From positions 1-64,000 of the forward strand of contig DUVN01000010.1 in assembly GCA_012841015.1 (NCBI GenBank): 64,000 bases of DNA, given 5' to 3'. The DNA comes from Clostridiaceae bacterium. Its GTDB lineage: Bacteria > Bacillota > Clostridia > Saccharofermentanales > DTU023. The number at the start of each line of letters is the position of its first letter. Position 1 is the stretch's first letter. The notes under the pieces are model-generated. The model did not search any database, was not told where the DNA came from, and worked only from the letters and a program-made list of their open reading frames with translations. Shown piece after piece: positions 24,785 to 34,342 of this stretch. The translations under genes were made by a program, and so were the position numbers.

Positions 24785-26671
24785 ATGCATTGTCATCAGT
24801 GCGGTCGCCAGATTGATGAGAGTCTTCCGTTTTGTACTTATTGCGGCGCAAAACAGTTCCCTGACACCGGCCATCGAACTGAGTCGTTCGATGATGGCAT
24901 GAAGAAAGAATGGTATAAAGGCGATACATTTTTTCCAGTGGGTGGAGGGGGTTCTTCGGATTTCGATTATGACGATTATGATCAAGATAGCTTAGTATTT
25001 GATTCTTATGATGACGGGAAACAACCGATTAGGTGGTTTCCTATCGCTATCGCAATAGGTTCTGTTCTCTTGTTGGCGGGCATCGTTATCGTGATCTGGA
25101 TGCAGTTTTTTTCCAAGAATAGCGATGATGTGCAGTTTACTGACCCGACAAGGGTGACCTTTAACCCAAGGTTAATGACGTGGGAGACAGAGCTGGAAAC
25201 TACAACGACACGCTCGACCGTGAGCGTACCTACTTTTCGAGACGTAACTTCAAAGCCGACCACTATGACAACACGGAGCACGGCTGATGAGATGACATCT
25301 CCTCCTACGACTACCGCTCCATCTGATGTGAGGGTCGTTGTCGTGACGGATCCTGCTAAGCCATCGTCATCGCGAACTCCTCGCACTAAGCCCAAAACGA
25401 CGTCCGTTAAAAAGACAAAACCACTACAGCCTATTCTACAGCCTATTCTGCCCCCGCAGGCTACGTCTCCTCCTGTGACGACTCCAAAAGCTACGCCTCC
25501 TCCTGTGACGACTCCGAAAGCTACACCACCGCCTGTGACGACTCCGAAAGCTACGCCACCGCCGGTGACGACTCCGGAAGAAGCTACACCACCGCCTGTG
25601 ACGACTCCGGAAGCTACACTACCGCCTGAGACGACGACGGAAGTTACATTGCCGCCACCAACGACAACTCCTCCTGCCGAAGAGGAGCCTGTGACGACAG
25701 TGAGTCAACCTATCGCCGCTCTCTCGATCGATAAAGTGAAGATGGATACGTCACCTAAAGTGAAACTTCACTTTTCATATGTTCAGCCGGAAACGCCCTC
25801 GACTGGTCAACCGGGTGAGACTTCACCGACACCACCTGCAGGAGGTGGTGAAGGATCAACGGATGAGCCAGTGGTCCCATTACAATTTGACGTCCGCTTT
25901 CTGACTGTCTTTGAAAGTGAATCAGAGAATGGTGTCTGGGCTGAACAACATATCACGGGGGAAAAAACAACCTCTAAACTCATGGTTATCGCTGAAAACA
26001 GTCAGAAGATAACTGAGACTGTGAGTATCGGGGTGATACGCTCATCGCTCAACGAATTGGTTGAACAGATGGATTTTGTCGATGATGAGTCGGGCAGAAA
26101 AGGTGATGCTCTCGGGCTTATGCGATTCTCCGATGCGGCGACACTTCTCACTTCGGTAACGCGTGAAAAACAAGAGGCACTTGCAGCTCTAGATGCATTA
26201 GAGGTAGGAACTGAGCAAAGTCTTCTGTGGGATTCACTGGCTCTAGCGTTAGATAGCACACCTGATCATGGTGCAGTCCTTCTTATAACGACCGGTGTCG
26301 ATACGGGGAGTCTGCTAGATTTGGCCCAAGTCAGTGCAATGGCTCAGACGAAAGGAATCCCGATCTATACCGTACTTGTCAAAACGGAGGAATCTGAGTC
26401 GCTTGGGGTAGATGAAGAACATTTTCGTCAGTTCTCGGAAAATACAGGCGGGTGCTGCTACGTCATCGATTCGACAGATCCTAACACCGATGTCAATGCT
26501 GGTTTGTCAACGGCTTTAGTCGCGGCGTACGGAGGAGATCGGCAAAACCAATTCATTCTTTACGAAAGTACAACGAATGCCGATATTACGACGCGTTTTG
26601 TCAAAATCGTTTATGCGCCGGAGGGACAGGAAGCTGTTGAGGCTGAGGTTGTCTCTTACACAATTCCTTAA
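24785..26671 (+). CDS. zinc-ribbon, membrane-anchored VWA-domain surface protein
   Basis: A 628-residue protein. An N-terminal zinc ribbon (CHQC at residues 3-6, CTYC at 18-21) stays in the cytoplasm. An acidic stretch and one membrane segment follow (about 83-107). A long outside linker rich in Thr and Pro runs to about 330, with seven PKATPPPVTT-like repeats. The end is a VWA-type domain (about 365-610), from 'VRFLTVFESE' through 'GAVLLITTGVDTGS' to 'GIPIYTVLV'. The canonical DxSxS metal motif is not evident; the first strand reads FLTVFESES. I chose the ATG with TAGGAGT upstream. It may tether or present a protein-binding domain at the wall. Confidence 0.75.
   Translation: MHCHQCGRQIDESLPFCTYCGAKQFPDTGHRTESFDDGMKKEWYKGDTFFPVGGGGSSDFDYDDYDQDSLVFDSYDDGKQPIRWFPIAIAIGSVLLLAGIVIVIWMQFFSKNSDDVQFTDPTRVTFNPRLMTWETELETTTTRSTVSVPTFRDVTSKPTTMTTRSTADEMTSPPTTTAPSDVRVVVVTDPAKPSSSRTPRTKPKTTSVKKTKPLQPILQPILPPQATSPPVTTPKATPPPVTTPKATPPPVTTPKATPPPVTTPEEATPPPVTTPEATLPPETTTEVTLPPPTTTPPAEEEPVTTVSQPIAALSIDKVKMDTSPKVKLHFSYVQPETPSTGQPGETSPTPPAGGGEGSTDEPVVPLQFDVRFLTVFESESENGVWAEQHITGEKTTSKLMVIAENSQKITETVSIGVIRSSLNELVEQMDFVDDESGRKGDALGLMRFSDAATLLTSVTREKQEALAALDALEVGTEQSLLWDSLALALDSTPDHGAVLLITTGVDTGSLLDLAQVSAMAQTKGIPIYTVLVKTEESESLGVDEEHFRQFSENTGGCCYVIDSTDPNTDVNAGLSTALVAAYGGDRQNQFILYESTTNADITTRFVKIVYAPEGQEAVEAEVVSYTIP
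25460..25630 (+). repeat. 30-bp tandem repeats coding PKATPPPVTT units
   Basis: About seven in-frame copies of a 30-33 bp unit encode Pro/Thr decapeptides, one with an extra Glu codon. Third-position differences between copies show they are not freshly expanded. They form the stalk of the VWA surface protein. Confidence 0.8.
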
Positions 26672-26770
26672 TGATATAGACAGCTGCCGATTGATTATAA
26701 GATGGACGCATTTTGGAAGATATTGGCGAGCTAGCCTCCTCTAGTTAGGAGAGAAAGGGAAAAATTTTTC

Positions 26771-27727
26771 ATGAGTAGTGCAGTGGGCGTAAGGCTGAGA
26801 GATCTTATCGACTATTTCGGTTATCACGTCATTCGCGACTACGGGAAAATAGACAGAACAGTGATCACAGTCGCTGACATCACAAGGCCAGGATTACAAC
26901 TTACAGGTCATTTCAAGCATTTTGGTCCTGACCGTATGCAGTTGATCGGCAATATGGAAATGGCCTATTTGAAGACCTTGACGCCTGAAGAGGAGACAAA
27001 GTGCCTAAGTTGTCTGTTTGCCACGGGCATTCCTTGCCTGATTCTTTCTCGGCGCCATGAACCGAGTAACATTATGTTGCAATGTGCCGATAGGTATGAG
27101 ACGCCGATTTTACAAAGCGATCACTCCACGTCCTCCATCTATAGCTCGCTCGTAAAGTACCTGAACGTTGAACTCGCGCCGCGTGTCTCGGTACACGGTG
27201 TACTTGTAGAAGTATTAGGAGAAGGTGTTCTCATCCTTGGAGAGAGCGGTGTCGGAAAGTCAGAGACTGCTCTTGAACTCGTCAAACGAGGACACCGCCT
27301 TATTGCCGATGATCTGGTAGAAATCAGGCGCGTGTCTGATACGACTCTTCTTGGACGAGCCCCTGAGATAATTCGACACATGATTGAGATTCGCGGACTG
27401 GGCATACTCAATGTCAAAGAACTTTACGGTGTTTCATCCGTTAAGGTGCAGGACAACATCAATTTTGTTATAAACATGGAATTTTGGGATGAGAGTAAAG
27501 TTTACAATCGTCTCGGTATCGAGGATGAGACGACGATGATCCTCGGTGTTTCCGTTCCTTCTGTGACGATTCCTGTACGTCCGGGGCGGAATCTTGCCAT
27601 TATTGTCGAGTTTGCTTCGATTAATTTCCGTCATAAGAAGATGGGTTACAATGCTGCGAGAGAACTTGAAGATCGCGTATTAAACGGGTCTTATCGTAAC
27701 CATGCTCGTAATGGTACCGATGAGTGA
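26771..27727 (+). CDS. hprK: HPr kinase/phosphorylase
   Basis: A 318-residue bifunctional enzyme that phosphorylates HPr on its regulatory Ser and removes the phosphate again, so controlling carbon catabolite repression. The P-loop GESGVGKS is at about 157-164, preceded by the conserved LVEVLGEGVLI. The HPrK signature 'IRGLGILNVKELYG' (about 206-219) and the C-terminal 'RPGRNLAIIVE' are present. Length is normal. It is first in a run with murB, rapZ and whiA, an order common in Clostridia. The ribosome binding site is rather distant (AAAGGG about 11 nt upstream). Confidence 0.95.
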   Translation: MSSAVGVRLRDLIDYFGYHVIRDYGKIDRTVITVADITRPGLQLTGHFKHFGPDRMQLIGNMEMAYLKTLTPEEETKCLSCLFATGIPCLILSRRHEPSNIMLQCADRYETPILQSDHSTSSIYSSLVKYLNVELAPRVSVHGVLVEVLGEGVLILGESGVGKSETALELVKRGHRLIADDLVEIRRVSDTTLLGRAPEIIRHMIEIRGLGILNVKELYGVSSVKVQDNINFVINMEFWDESKVYNRLGIEDETTMILGVSVPSVTIPVRPGRNLAIIVEFASINFRHKKMGYNAARELEDRVLNGSYRNHARNGTDE

Positions 27728-27758
27728 CTACGTGGACTAACATGCAAGGAGAGAGTAA

Positions 27759-28724
27759 GTGCAAAAAGATGGAATAGATGCTTTTGCTGTTAATGAAGTA
27801 GTATCTATCCTCAGCCAAATAGAAAATGTGACGCTTGAGCGCGAGGCACCGATCGCCGGTCTCACGCGTTTTCGAGCGGGGGGTCATGCCGATGTTCTCG
27901 TCCATCCACATACGGTGGAGAGTGCGATCGAACTGATCAGGGTTGTCCAAAAGAGCCAGTTGCCGCTAACGATTATCGGATGCGCTTCGAATGTTCTCGT
28001 GTCCGATCGTGGCATTCGTGGCGTGACATGTCGGTTACACCCTGTGCTAAGCGCCATACGCCGTGAAGGTAACCGCTTGTTTTGTCAAGCCGGCGTTTCT
28101 CTCCACGATGTTGCAGCTTTTGCGGCAAAGCACTCATTGGGAGGCGTAGAGTTTGCGGCGGGAATTCCAGGATCAATCGGTGGCGCTGTCTTTATGAATG
28201 CTGGAGCGTTTGGCGGAAGCATGTCGGATGTTGTTCAGAAGACGACATTCATTGATGGCGATGGATGTATTCGCGATGTTGTCGGCAACGATCACGATTT
28301 TGGTTATCGGCACAGTTTTTTTGTCAGCTCAGAAGGTGCCGTGATTCTCGAAACGGAACTATGTCTCGAGCATACTGACCTGTCGCTTATCTATGAAAAA
28401 ATGGCTGAGAATGCCTATAAGCGCTACCGCACTCAGCCGCTCGACGCCTATTCGGCAGGCAGTGCTTTCCGGAGACCTGAGGGATATTTCGCCGGCAAGC
28501 TGATTTCGGATGCCGGTATGAAAGGGTACAGGCGTGGCAACGCCGGTGTATCCGGCAAACATGCCGGTTTTATTGTCAATTACGGAGGGGCGACAGCGGA
28601 AGAGATTGCGGCGGTTTTTCGAGATGTCCGTGCAGCTGTGTATGAAATGGAAGGCGTAATTCTCATGCCTGAAGTCAGACTGATCGGTGAATGGGACGGT
28701 GATCCCTTCGCCTTTGAGTGCTGA
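27759..28724 (+). CDS. murB: UDP-N-acetylmuramate dehydrogenase MurB
   Basis: A 321-residue flavoenzyme that reduces UDP-GlcNAc-enolpyruvate to UDP-MurNAc in peptidoglycan synthesis. The FAD-binding part includes 'TRFRAGGHADVLVHP' and 'GCASNVLVSDRGIRG' (about 73-87). The substrate region has 'EFAAGIPGSIGGAVFMNAGAFGG' and the catalytic Ser follows in 'GSAFRRPEG', with a late Glu in 'MPEVRLIG'. This is the type II (Tyr-loop-less) form. The start is GTG with AAGGAGAG upstream. It lies 31 nt after hprK. Confidence 0.95.
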   Translation: MQKDGIDAFAVNEVVSILSQIENVTLEREAPIAGLTRFRAGGHADVLVHPHTVESAIELIRVVQKSQLPLTIIGCASNVLVSDRGIRGVTCRLHPVLSAIRREGNRLFCQAGVSLHDVAAFAAKHSLGGVEFAAGIPGSIGGAVFMNAGAFGGSMSDVVQKTTFIDGDGCIRDVVGNDHDFGYRHSFFVSSEGAVILETELCLEHTDLSLIYEKMAENAYKRYRTQPLDAYSAGSAFRRPEGYFAGKLISDAGMKGYRRGNAGVSGKHAGFIVNYGGATAEEIAAVFRDVRAAVYEMEGVILMPEVRLIGEWDGDPFAFEC

Positions 28725-28825
28725 GAATACCTTCTAAATTTTCAGATGAAAGGTGCTCGCGCATATTGCTGTTCCATCTAGTCGTTTATATAGCGTAAGG
28801 CTCTGATATCTGGAAGGGATAATAA

Positions 28826-29749
28826 ATGGATATTACGATTGTCACTGGCCTGTCAGGAAGTGGGAAGAGTTTAACTGCCACTTTGTTGGAAGATATGGGG
28901 TTTTTTTGTATCGATAACATGCCGCCCCAACTCGTTGCTGACCTGACACGTGTACTCTCGGAGTGGCAAGCAACGGTTGAACAACCCGTCAACGATATGC
29001 GATTGGCGCTTGTCATGGATACGCGAACGCCTGGCTTTGTCAAGCATCTGCAACCAGTGCTCAATCACCTGAGGGAGAGTAATGTTCCCGTTCGAATCCT
29101 CTTTCTTGAGACGTCGGACGCAGCACTTATCAGTCGTTACAATCAATCGAGGCGCGATCATCCGATGGCGCAAGGCTGTTCTCTTTCAGAGGCGATTATG
29201 TCGGAGCGGGTCATGCTGGCGCCCGTTAAGTTCCTAGCTACTGACATCATCGATACGACTGATTTATCGAGTCGCGCACTTAAGCAGAGGCTTCAGCAGC
29301 TTTTCCAACATACGGGGAAGCGCGATGAGATTACGATTTTTGTTCAATCTTTCGGTTTTAAGTATGGGATGCCGCCCGATGCCGACATCGTGTGCGATGT
29401 CCGCTTCTTGCCAAACCCTCATTATGTTGACCAATTGAGGCCTCTTTCCGGGCTTGATCAACCCGTTATCGATTTTTTGAAGCAGTATCCCGAAGCTGAT
29501 GAATATCTCGATCAGCAATGTGCTATTTTCGACTATACGATCCCGTTCTATATCCGTGAAGGAAAACAGCGGCTCAATATCGCGATCGGTTGTACGGGCG
29601 GACGTCATCGTAGCGTCATGTTTGCAGAGAGAGTAGCTGAACATTTGAAGAAATCTGGTTATGACTGCATCACTTTACATCGCGATCTACAGCGAGATGT
29701 AAGGCAGCGACGTATTGATGCGATGGAAGCATCTGAATCGTATTCATGA
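28826..29749 (+). CDS. rapZ: RNase adapter / nucleotide-binding protein RapZ
   Basis: A 307-residue P-loop protein (YvcJ/RapZ). Walker A GLSGSGKS is at about 8-15. The central part has 'SFGFKYGMPPDADIVCDVRFLPNPHY' and the C-terminal 'IAIGCTGGRHRSVMFAERV', the family hallmark. In proteobacteria it steers RNase E to a small RNA; in Gram-positives it binds nucleotides and affects competence or cell-wall precursor control. It overlaps whiA by 4 nt, matching the widespread rapZ-whiA pairing. Confidence 0.95.
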   Translation: MDITIVTGLSGSGKSLTATLLEDMGFFCIDNMPPQLVADLTRVLSEWQATVEQPVNDMRLALVMDTRTPGFVKHLQPVLNHLRESNVPVRILFLETSDAALISRYNQSRRDHPMAQGCSLSEAIMSERVMLAPVKFLATDIIDTTDLSSRALKQRLQQLFQHTGKRDEITIFVQSFGFKYGMPPDADIVCDVRFLPNPHYVDQLRPLSGLDQPVIDFLKQYPEADEYLDQQCAIFDYTIPFYIREGKQRLNIAIGCTGGRHRSVMFAERVAEHLKKSGYDCITLHRDLQRDVRQRRIDAMEASESYS

Positions 29750-30663
29750 CATTTTCCTCTGGTGTTCGTAGAGAATTAGTCGATCGTTATTCTTCTCACG
29801 AAGAATCGAGTGAATGGTCGATGGTCTCTTTTGCTGTGTTTTCAGCTCTATCCGGATCAATCAGTTGGGGTGAAGAGGGGTGGCGCGTCACAATCCGTGT
29901 CACAGGTTCTCATATTGCAACAATGCTCGAGAAGATCGCTTCCGTACTATCGCTTCCCGTCGCTGAAAAGGAGATGGGCAGGCGTGACGTAAGCCTTACA
30001 TTTGTTGTCGGCTATGAAAAGCGTGCTCTTTTGTTTTTCAATTTTGATCGCTGGTGGCAATTGACAGGAGAACAGGGGCTTGAGGTGATATTCTCTGCCT
30101 TTTTTCTTACATGCGGTGTGATGTCAGATCCTGCCACAGGTCGCTATCGCTTAGCGTTTACTCCTTTTTCTGAGAGCTCGATCTCCCTCATGAAGCGTGT
30201 ATTCAGCTTCGCCGAGTTGACGCCGAAAGAATCACAACACCAGAGTAAGCGGCTCCTGTTTTTTTCGAAAGGTGAGGAGATATCGCGTTTTTTGCTCTTG
30301 TGCGGTGCACATCATGCTTTATTGCGATTTGAAGAACGTCGGAGCGAGAGAGAGCTCATTGGGCAAGTCAATCGCCTCGTCAACTTCGATGAAGCGAATG
30401 CGAGTCGTAGCGCTCAATCAATCTCAGAACAGCTTCAAGCGATCGATACGATTGAACGCTTGCGCGGTCTCGATTCTCTTTCTCCTGCTCTTGCGGAGGC
30501 GGCAAAGGCACGGCTGGTGAATAGAGGCGCCTCCCTTGAAGAGCTAGGCGCAGGCATGTCGCCACCTGTGAGTAAGTCGGGGATGAGTCATCGTTTTGCG
30601 AAGATCCGCTCGCTTGCACGTGCTCTGGAAAACAAGCATCTACGTGAAGAATCGAAATCGTAG
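29746..30663 (+). CDS. whiA: DNA-binding protein WhiA
   Basis: A 305-residue protein with an N-terminal degenerate LAGLIDADG homing-endonuclease fold and a C-terminal helix-turn-helix. The latter starts near 'LRGLDSLSPALAEAAKARL' and includes 'GASLEELGAGMSPPVSKSGMSHRFAKI' (about 260-286), the standard WhiA signature. It influences cell division and chromosome segregation. The start overlaps the rapZ stop by 4 nt. The N-terminal half is weakly conserved compared with Bacillus WhiA. Confidence 0.92.
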   Translation: MTFSSGVRRELVDRYSSHEESSEWSMVSFAVFSALSGSISWGEEGWRVTIRVTGSHIATMLEKIASVLSLPVAEKEMGRRDVSLTFVVGYEKRALLFFNFDRWWQLTGEQGLEVIFSAFFLTCGVMSDPATGRYRLAFTPFSESSISLMKRVFSFAELTPKESQHQSKRLLFFSKGEEISRFLLLCGAHHALLRFEERRSERELIGQVNRLVNFDEANASRSAQSISEQLQAIDTIERLRGLDSLSPALAEAAKARLVNRGASLEELGAGMSPPVSKSGMSHRFAKIRSLARALENKHLREESKS

Positions 30664-30827
30664 AGAGTGGTATACTGAATCTGAGCAGCACAATGATGAT
30701 TTTCATGAGGAAGCGGTCGGGTTGGCGGCATCATTAGTTGGTAAGAACAGAAAAAATCTATGTACCAATCGCGACAGAAACTGAAACGATTTGCCTTTAC
30801 GCAAGTTGGTGATGGTGTGGTAAGGAA

Positions 30828-31781
30828 ATGATAGATTACTTAGAGGGCTTTCTGATCGGACCAATATGGAGTGACACGGATTACCGAACGCGTCGGCATT
30901 ATTTTGCGCATATTTTTCTAGCCGCTTTGATGGGGACCGCTTTTGTATTACTCCTCTTGTTCCCGGATAGTATGTCAAAATGGGTCATTATTCAATGGCC
31001 ACTTTGCCTCATTCTTCTAATCATCCTGCTCTTGGTGACGCCGATTTTTTCGAGCATTTATTATCGCGTACCTTTCGTCATTAGAATATTCTTTTTGTTG
31101 CTGTATGCGACGAAGTATGTTCTTCTTTTTTACACACTTGTACACACTTTTTTTCCCCTTATTGCTATTGACAAAGAGAATATCCCGGCTCTCTTACTTG
31201 CACGGGTGGATGATCGTGTGACTCAATCGCTTGATCGAATTAGCGATTCCGGTAAAATTTTTACAACGGTTCTTGGCGTAATCATGGGAGCTTTCTGGGT
31301 CATTGCTGAAGGGCTCCTCGTCGTGGTCATATTGATCGCTGTACCGCTTGCTGCCATATCTCTTATGAAGGGCATTCGCTATGCTCTCGACATCGGCTTG
31401 TTCAAACTCATCGACCGATACGTTATCAAGAGGAGTCCGGTGCCGGTCAATGATATTCCTTGGCTGGGGGGTATCGGCGATGATACGGAGACACGTCCTG
31501 CCGGGAGTGTGACACCGAAACCATTTGCTAGACAACAAGAATCTAGATACGAAGAATTGCCCGACGATGTGCTGTATAGCGGGGGAGAAGAAGATAAACT
31601 CACCGTACCAAATGGAACGTTCAGGACTGTTCAGGTTAATCACGTGGGAGGGGACGGCGGAGATGATTTGACGGAGTCAATATCAAACGTGATGGAGCCG
31701 TCACAGCAGCAGATAAAAGAAGCTGCGATAGAAGAGGAGCTGGACACCGCATTTCTTCTCAACTCAGAAAATGATATATAA
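30828..31781 (+). CDS. membrane protein of unknown function
   Basis: A 317-residue protein with about five membrane segments between residues 30 and 195 and a hydrophilic C-terminal tail of about 110 residues rich in Asp, Glu and Gly. No family is recognised. It starts after GTAAGGAAATG, 164 nt downstream of whiA, and is followed by an HtrA protease. The acidic tail could be a cytoplasmic interaction arm. Its position between whiA and htrA suggests an envelope-related role, but that is only context. Confidence 0.65.
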   Translation: MIDYLEGFLIGPIWSDTDYRTRRHYFAHIFLAALMGTAFVLLLLFPDSMSKWVIIQWPLCLILLIILLLVTPIFSSIYYRVPFVIRIFFLLLYATKYVLLFYTLVHTFFPLIAIDKENIPALLLARVDDRVTQSLDRISDSGKIFTTVLGVIMGAFWVIAEGLLVVVILIAVPLAAISLMKGIRYALDIGLFKLIDRYVIKRSPVPVNDIPWLGGIGDDTETRPAGSVTPKPFARQQESRYEELPDDVLYSGGEEDKLTVPNGTFRTVQVNHVGGDGGDDLTESISNVMEPSQQQIKEAAIEEELDTAFLLNSENDI

Positions 31782-31960
31782 TTAATTGATAACCATAGAA
31801 TGATTAATGATGGACGTAGCAATGCGTCTTTTTACAAGGGGGAACCGGTCGACTATACACCGATGCCGATGCGGATTGAAAGAGGCGGAAATGAAGAGAG
31901 GGAAGAATAAAAGATCGGAGGTCAACACACAGTAAATTCTCGCGAACAACACGAGGTTGT

Positions 31961-33334
31961 GTGACGGACAGTGCTATGAACAACGAATATAATCAATATC
32001 AACATGATCCTACAAGCCAAGGTGGGGATACATACGATCGTTCAGGCCATTATGCTCCCAATGAGGATTCATACAATCATCAAGGAGATCGCTGGGACTA
32101 CGGTGAGCCGTCGCCACCACCTAAAAAGCGCGGAAGCAGTGTCGCGCTCGGTGTTATTGTCGTCGGGTTGGTGGCTGTTTTGTTTTTTACAGCGGTTGCG
32201 GGACTTCTCGTCGTCCTTTTCAAGGGTTATGACCGATTAGTCGGCACGCCTCCAGCGGTGAGAGAGACTGCGCTACCGGACGTGACAAGCCCTACCTACA
32301 CTATTCCTGAACAAAAGATGAAACCGTCAGAGTCTGGCGGCTCTGATCCTGATTTTAATCTGGAGGATTACGCGCGCCCCGCTCCTCAGGATGGCAAGGA
32401 GATTCTATCGATCCCTGAGATCGTCGAGAGGGCAAAGCCTGCTATTGTCGCAATCTATACGAATGTCGTGATCGACCGCGGTGATTATTTCGGGCTTGTA
32501 GAGAGTACCGTTGCCGGATCAGGTTTTATCATTACAGAGGACGGCTATATCGTAACAAACGCGCATGTCGTTGAAGGTGCGCGAAGTATTCTAGTATATC
32601 TAGAAGATGAGCGCACGTTTGAAGCGACGATCGTCGGCTCTGATGCTTACGCAGATGTCGCTGTTATTAAGGTCGACGCAGAAGATCTCCCAACAGTTCC
32701 GTTTGGTGATTCAGATCGACTACTCGTTGGCGAAATCGCCATTGCGATCGGAAATCCGACAGGGAATTTAAGAGGTACTGTGACATCTGGTATTATTTCT
32801 GCACTTGATCGTGATATGCCGGAATCACCGATTCCCCTCATCCAGACCGATGCCGCGCTCAATTCAGGCAATTCTGGGGGTGCACTGCTCAATGCATACG
32901 GCGAGGTCATCGGTATTAATCAGTTGAAAATTGTATACGCAGATTCATGGAAAGAAGAGCCGATCCAGGGAATTAGCTTTGCCATTCCATCTAATGCTGC
33001 AAAAACGATCATTGAGAGTCTCGTCCGTACCGGTAAGCATGAGTGGCCAATGATGGGTATTGTCGTGTCGACAGTACAGGAAGAACTCGCAGAACAACGA
33101 AACCTGCACTACCCGGGTGTCGTGGTCGTTTCTGTCGAGCAATACGGACCCGGTAAAAAAGCTGGCCTAATGGTTGGTGATGTGATCACAAAAATCGGTG
33201 GCAAGACGGTGACGACGACAAAAGAATTGTCTGATGCCAAAAATCAATATAAAGTCGGTGAGTCGGTTGTTCTTGAGGTGTACAGAGGTGAACGCGCCAT
33301 AGAGGTCACGTTGGTCCTCGCACCATCTCAGTAA
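31961..33334 (+). CDS. HtrA/DegP-like membrane-anchored serine protease
   Basis: A 457-residue S1C protease. The cytoplasmic N-terminal 60 residues are rich in Asn, Gln, Tyr and Asp. One membrane segment (about 63-87) and a linker follow. The trypsin-like domain has catalytic His in 'VTNAHVVEG' (about 201), Asp in 'AYADVAVIKV' (about 231) and Ser in 'NSGNSGGAL' (about 306-308). One C-terminal PDZ domain ends the chain ('GPGKKAGLMVGDVITKIGGKTV'). It degrades or refolds damaged exported proteins. GTG at 31961 and ATG at 31976 are both possible starts. The 179-nt gap upstream may contain its own promoter. Confidence 0.92.
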   Translation: MTDSAMNNEYNQYQHDPTSQGGDTYDRSGHYAPNEDSYNHQGDRWDYGEPSPPPKKRGSSVALGVIVVGLVAVLFFTAVAGLLVVLFKGYDRLVGTPPAVRETALPDVTSPTYTIPEQKMKPSESGGSDPDFNLEDYARPAPQDGKEILSIPEIVERAKPAIVAIYTNVVIDRGDYFGLVESTVAGSGFIITEDGYIVTNAHVVEGARSILVYLEDERTFEATIVGSDAYADVAVIKVDAEDLPTVPFGDSDRLLVGEIAIAIGNPTGNLRGTVTSGIISALDRDMPESPIPLIQTDAALNSGNSGGALLNAYGEVIGINQLKIVYADSWKEEPIQGISFAIPSNAAKTIIESLVRTGKHEWPMMGIVVSTVQEELAEQRNLHYPGVVVVSVEQYGPGKKAGLMVGDVITKIGGKTVTTTKELSDAKNQYKVGESVVLEVYRGERAIEVTLVLAPSQ

Positions 33335-33496
33335 CACTGTTAATATCATTTTATGTTACCGATTAAATGGGATTTATTAGCGTGAAGTTAAAGCGGTAGC
33401 AGACGTTCATTCGCCGATATCGTTTTGTCGATCTGTTAATCCCGGAAGAGGTGCCTATAGGGATGCTTCCGACGTCAAAGTAGAGAAGGAGTGTCA

Positions 33497-34330
33497 ATGC
33501 GAGGTCGCGGCTGGTTAAAAGACATTATTTCTCACTTCGTGATCGTTTGCCTCCTTGGGGCAGCGTTGGTCGTCTTGTATAAAAAAGCGATGGGCACGCC
33601 TGACCTGAAGGATAAAAGTTGGATTTCGACCATCTTTACAGTCGCGGCTGTTTTGTTGGCTCTGATGGTGATCATCTTTATCAGGCAGGTCTTTACTCGT
33701 GTGAGGTTAGAGCGTTTTCGTCCAGGTAACCCTGAGAGTTTAGCGCGTCTTGACCGTATGCGTCGATTTCATTTACCGGAACGCTACCAACAGTTGCAGG
33801 AAACATGGTATGAAGCGCGGTCGGATTTGTGCCAGTTTTATATCGATAAAGGGTGGCGTCCTCTGAAGCGAAAGCCTTTTGATGTTGTTTTGCAGCGTTA
33901 TCGCAAATTACCATCCTTCGGGCGCGCTCCCTATGTTGACCGTCTCTTCATCTTCTATCACCCTATGCTCAATGTCCTCATCGTCGATCAGACACTGAAT
34001 ATGTGTGAGCGCGCAATCAGAATGAGTTACAAGACAGCGCCCGCTCCGAAAAATATGATCGTGTTTCTCACCGATATGGATCATGCCGAAGAGGTCACAT
34101 CGGCAGCCGCCGGTATCGTCAATTATCTCTGCCGCCTTGATAAAAAGACGAGTCTTTACCCTCTATTGATCGATTTCAACGGCGGAAAACTTTATTACCC
34201 GATTGATACGACGCTCGTCAGGAAGTCTCATCGCCTATCTTTCTTCAAAGCGCGCGTTCAGCTGACTCGCTTCGTCCGCAAGCAGATCCCGAAAGAAATG
34301 TCCCTAGAAGAACCGATGGACACAATATGA
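33497..34330 (+). CDS. membrane-anchored protein of unknown function
   Basis: A 277-residue protein with two N-terminal membrane segments (about 11-28 and 42-62) and a cytoplasmic domain of about 210 residues. That domain has mixed alpha/beta character: 'APYVDRLFIFYHPMLNVLIVDQTL', 'NMIVFLTDMDHAEEVTSAAAGIVNYL' and 'YPLLIDFNGGKLYYPID' read like buried strands. I do not recognise the fold by name. I chose the ATG at 33497, spaced 5 nt from AGAAGGAG, over a GTG two codons earlier. It closes the plus-strand run after htrA and converges on the DUF4438 gene. Confidence 0.65.
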   Translation: MRGRGWLKDIISHFVIVCLLGAALVVLYKKAMGTPDLKDKSWISTIFTVAAVLLALMVIIFIRQVFTRVRLERFRPGNPESLARLDRMRRFHLPERYQQLQETWYEARSDLCQFYIDKGWRPLKRKPFDVVLQRYRKLPSFGRAPYVDRLFIFYHPMLNVLIVDQTLNMCERAIRMSYKTAPAPKNMIVFLTDMDHAEEVTSAAAGIVNYLCRLDKKTSLYPLLIDFNGGKLYYPIDTTLVRKSHRLSFFKARVQLTRFVRKQIPKEMSLEEPMDTI

Positions 34331-34342
34331 CACGCGTCGTTG

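Noticed and set aside
24785-26671. LPXTG-anchored wall protein
   Set aside because: There is no sorting signal at the C-terminus; the single membrane segment is near the N-terminus.
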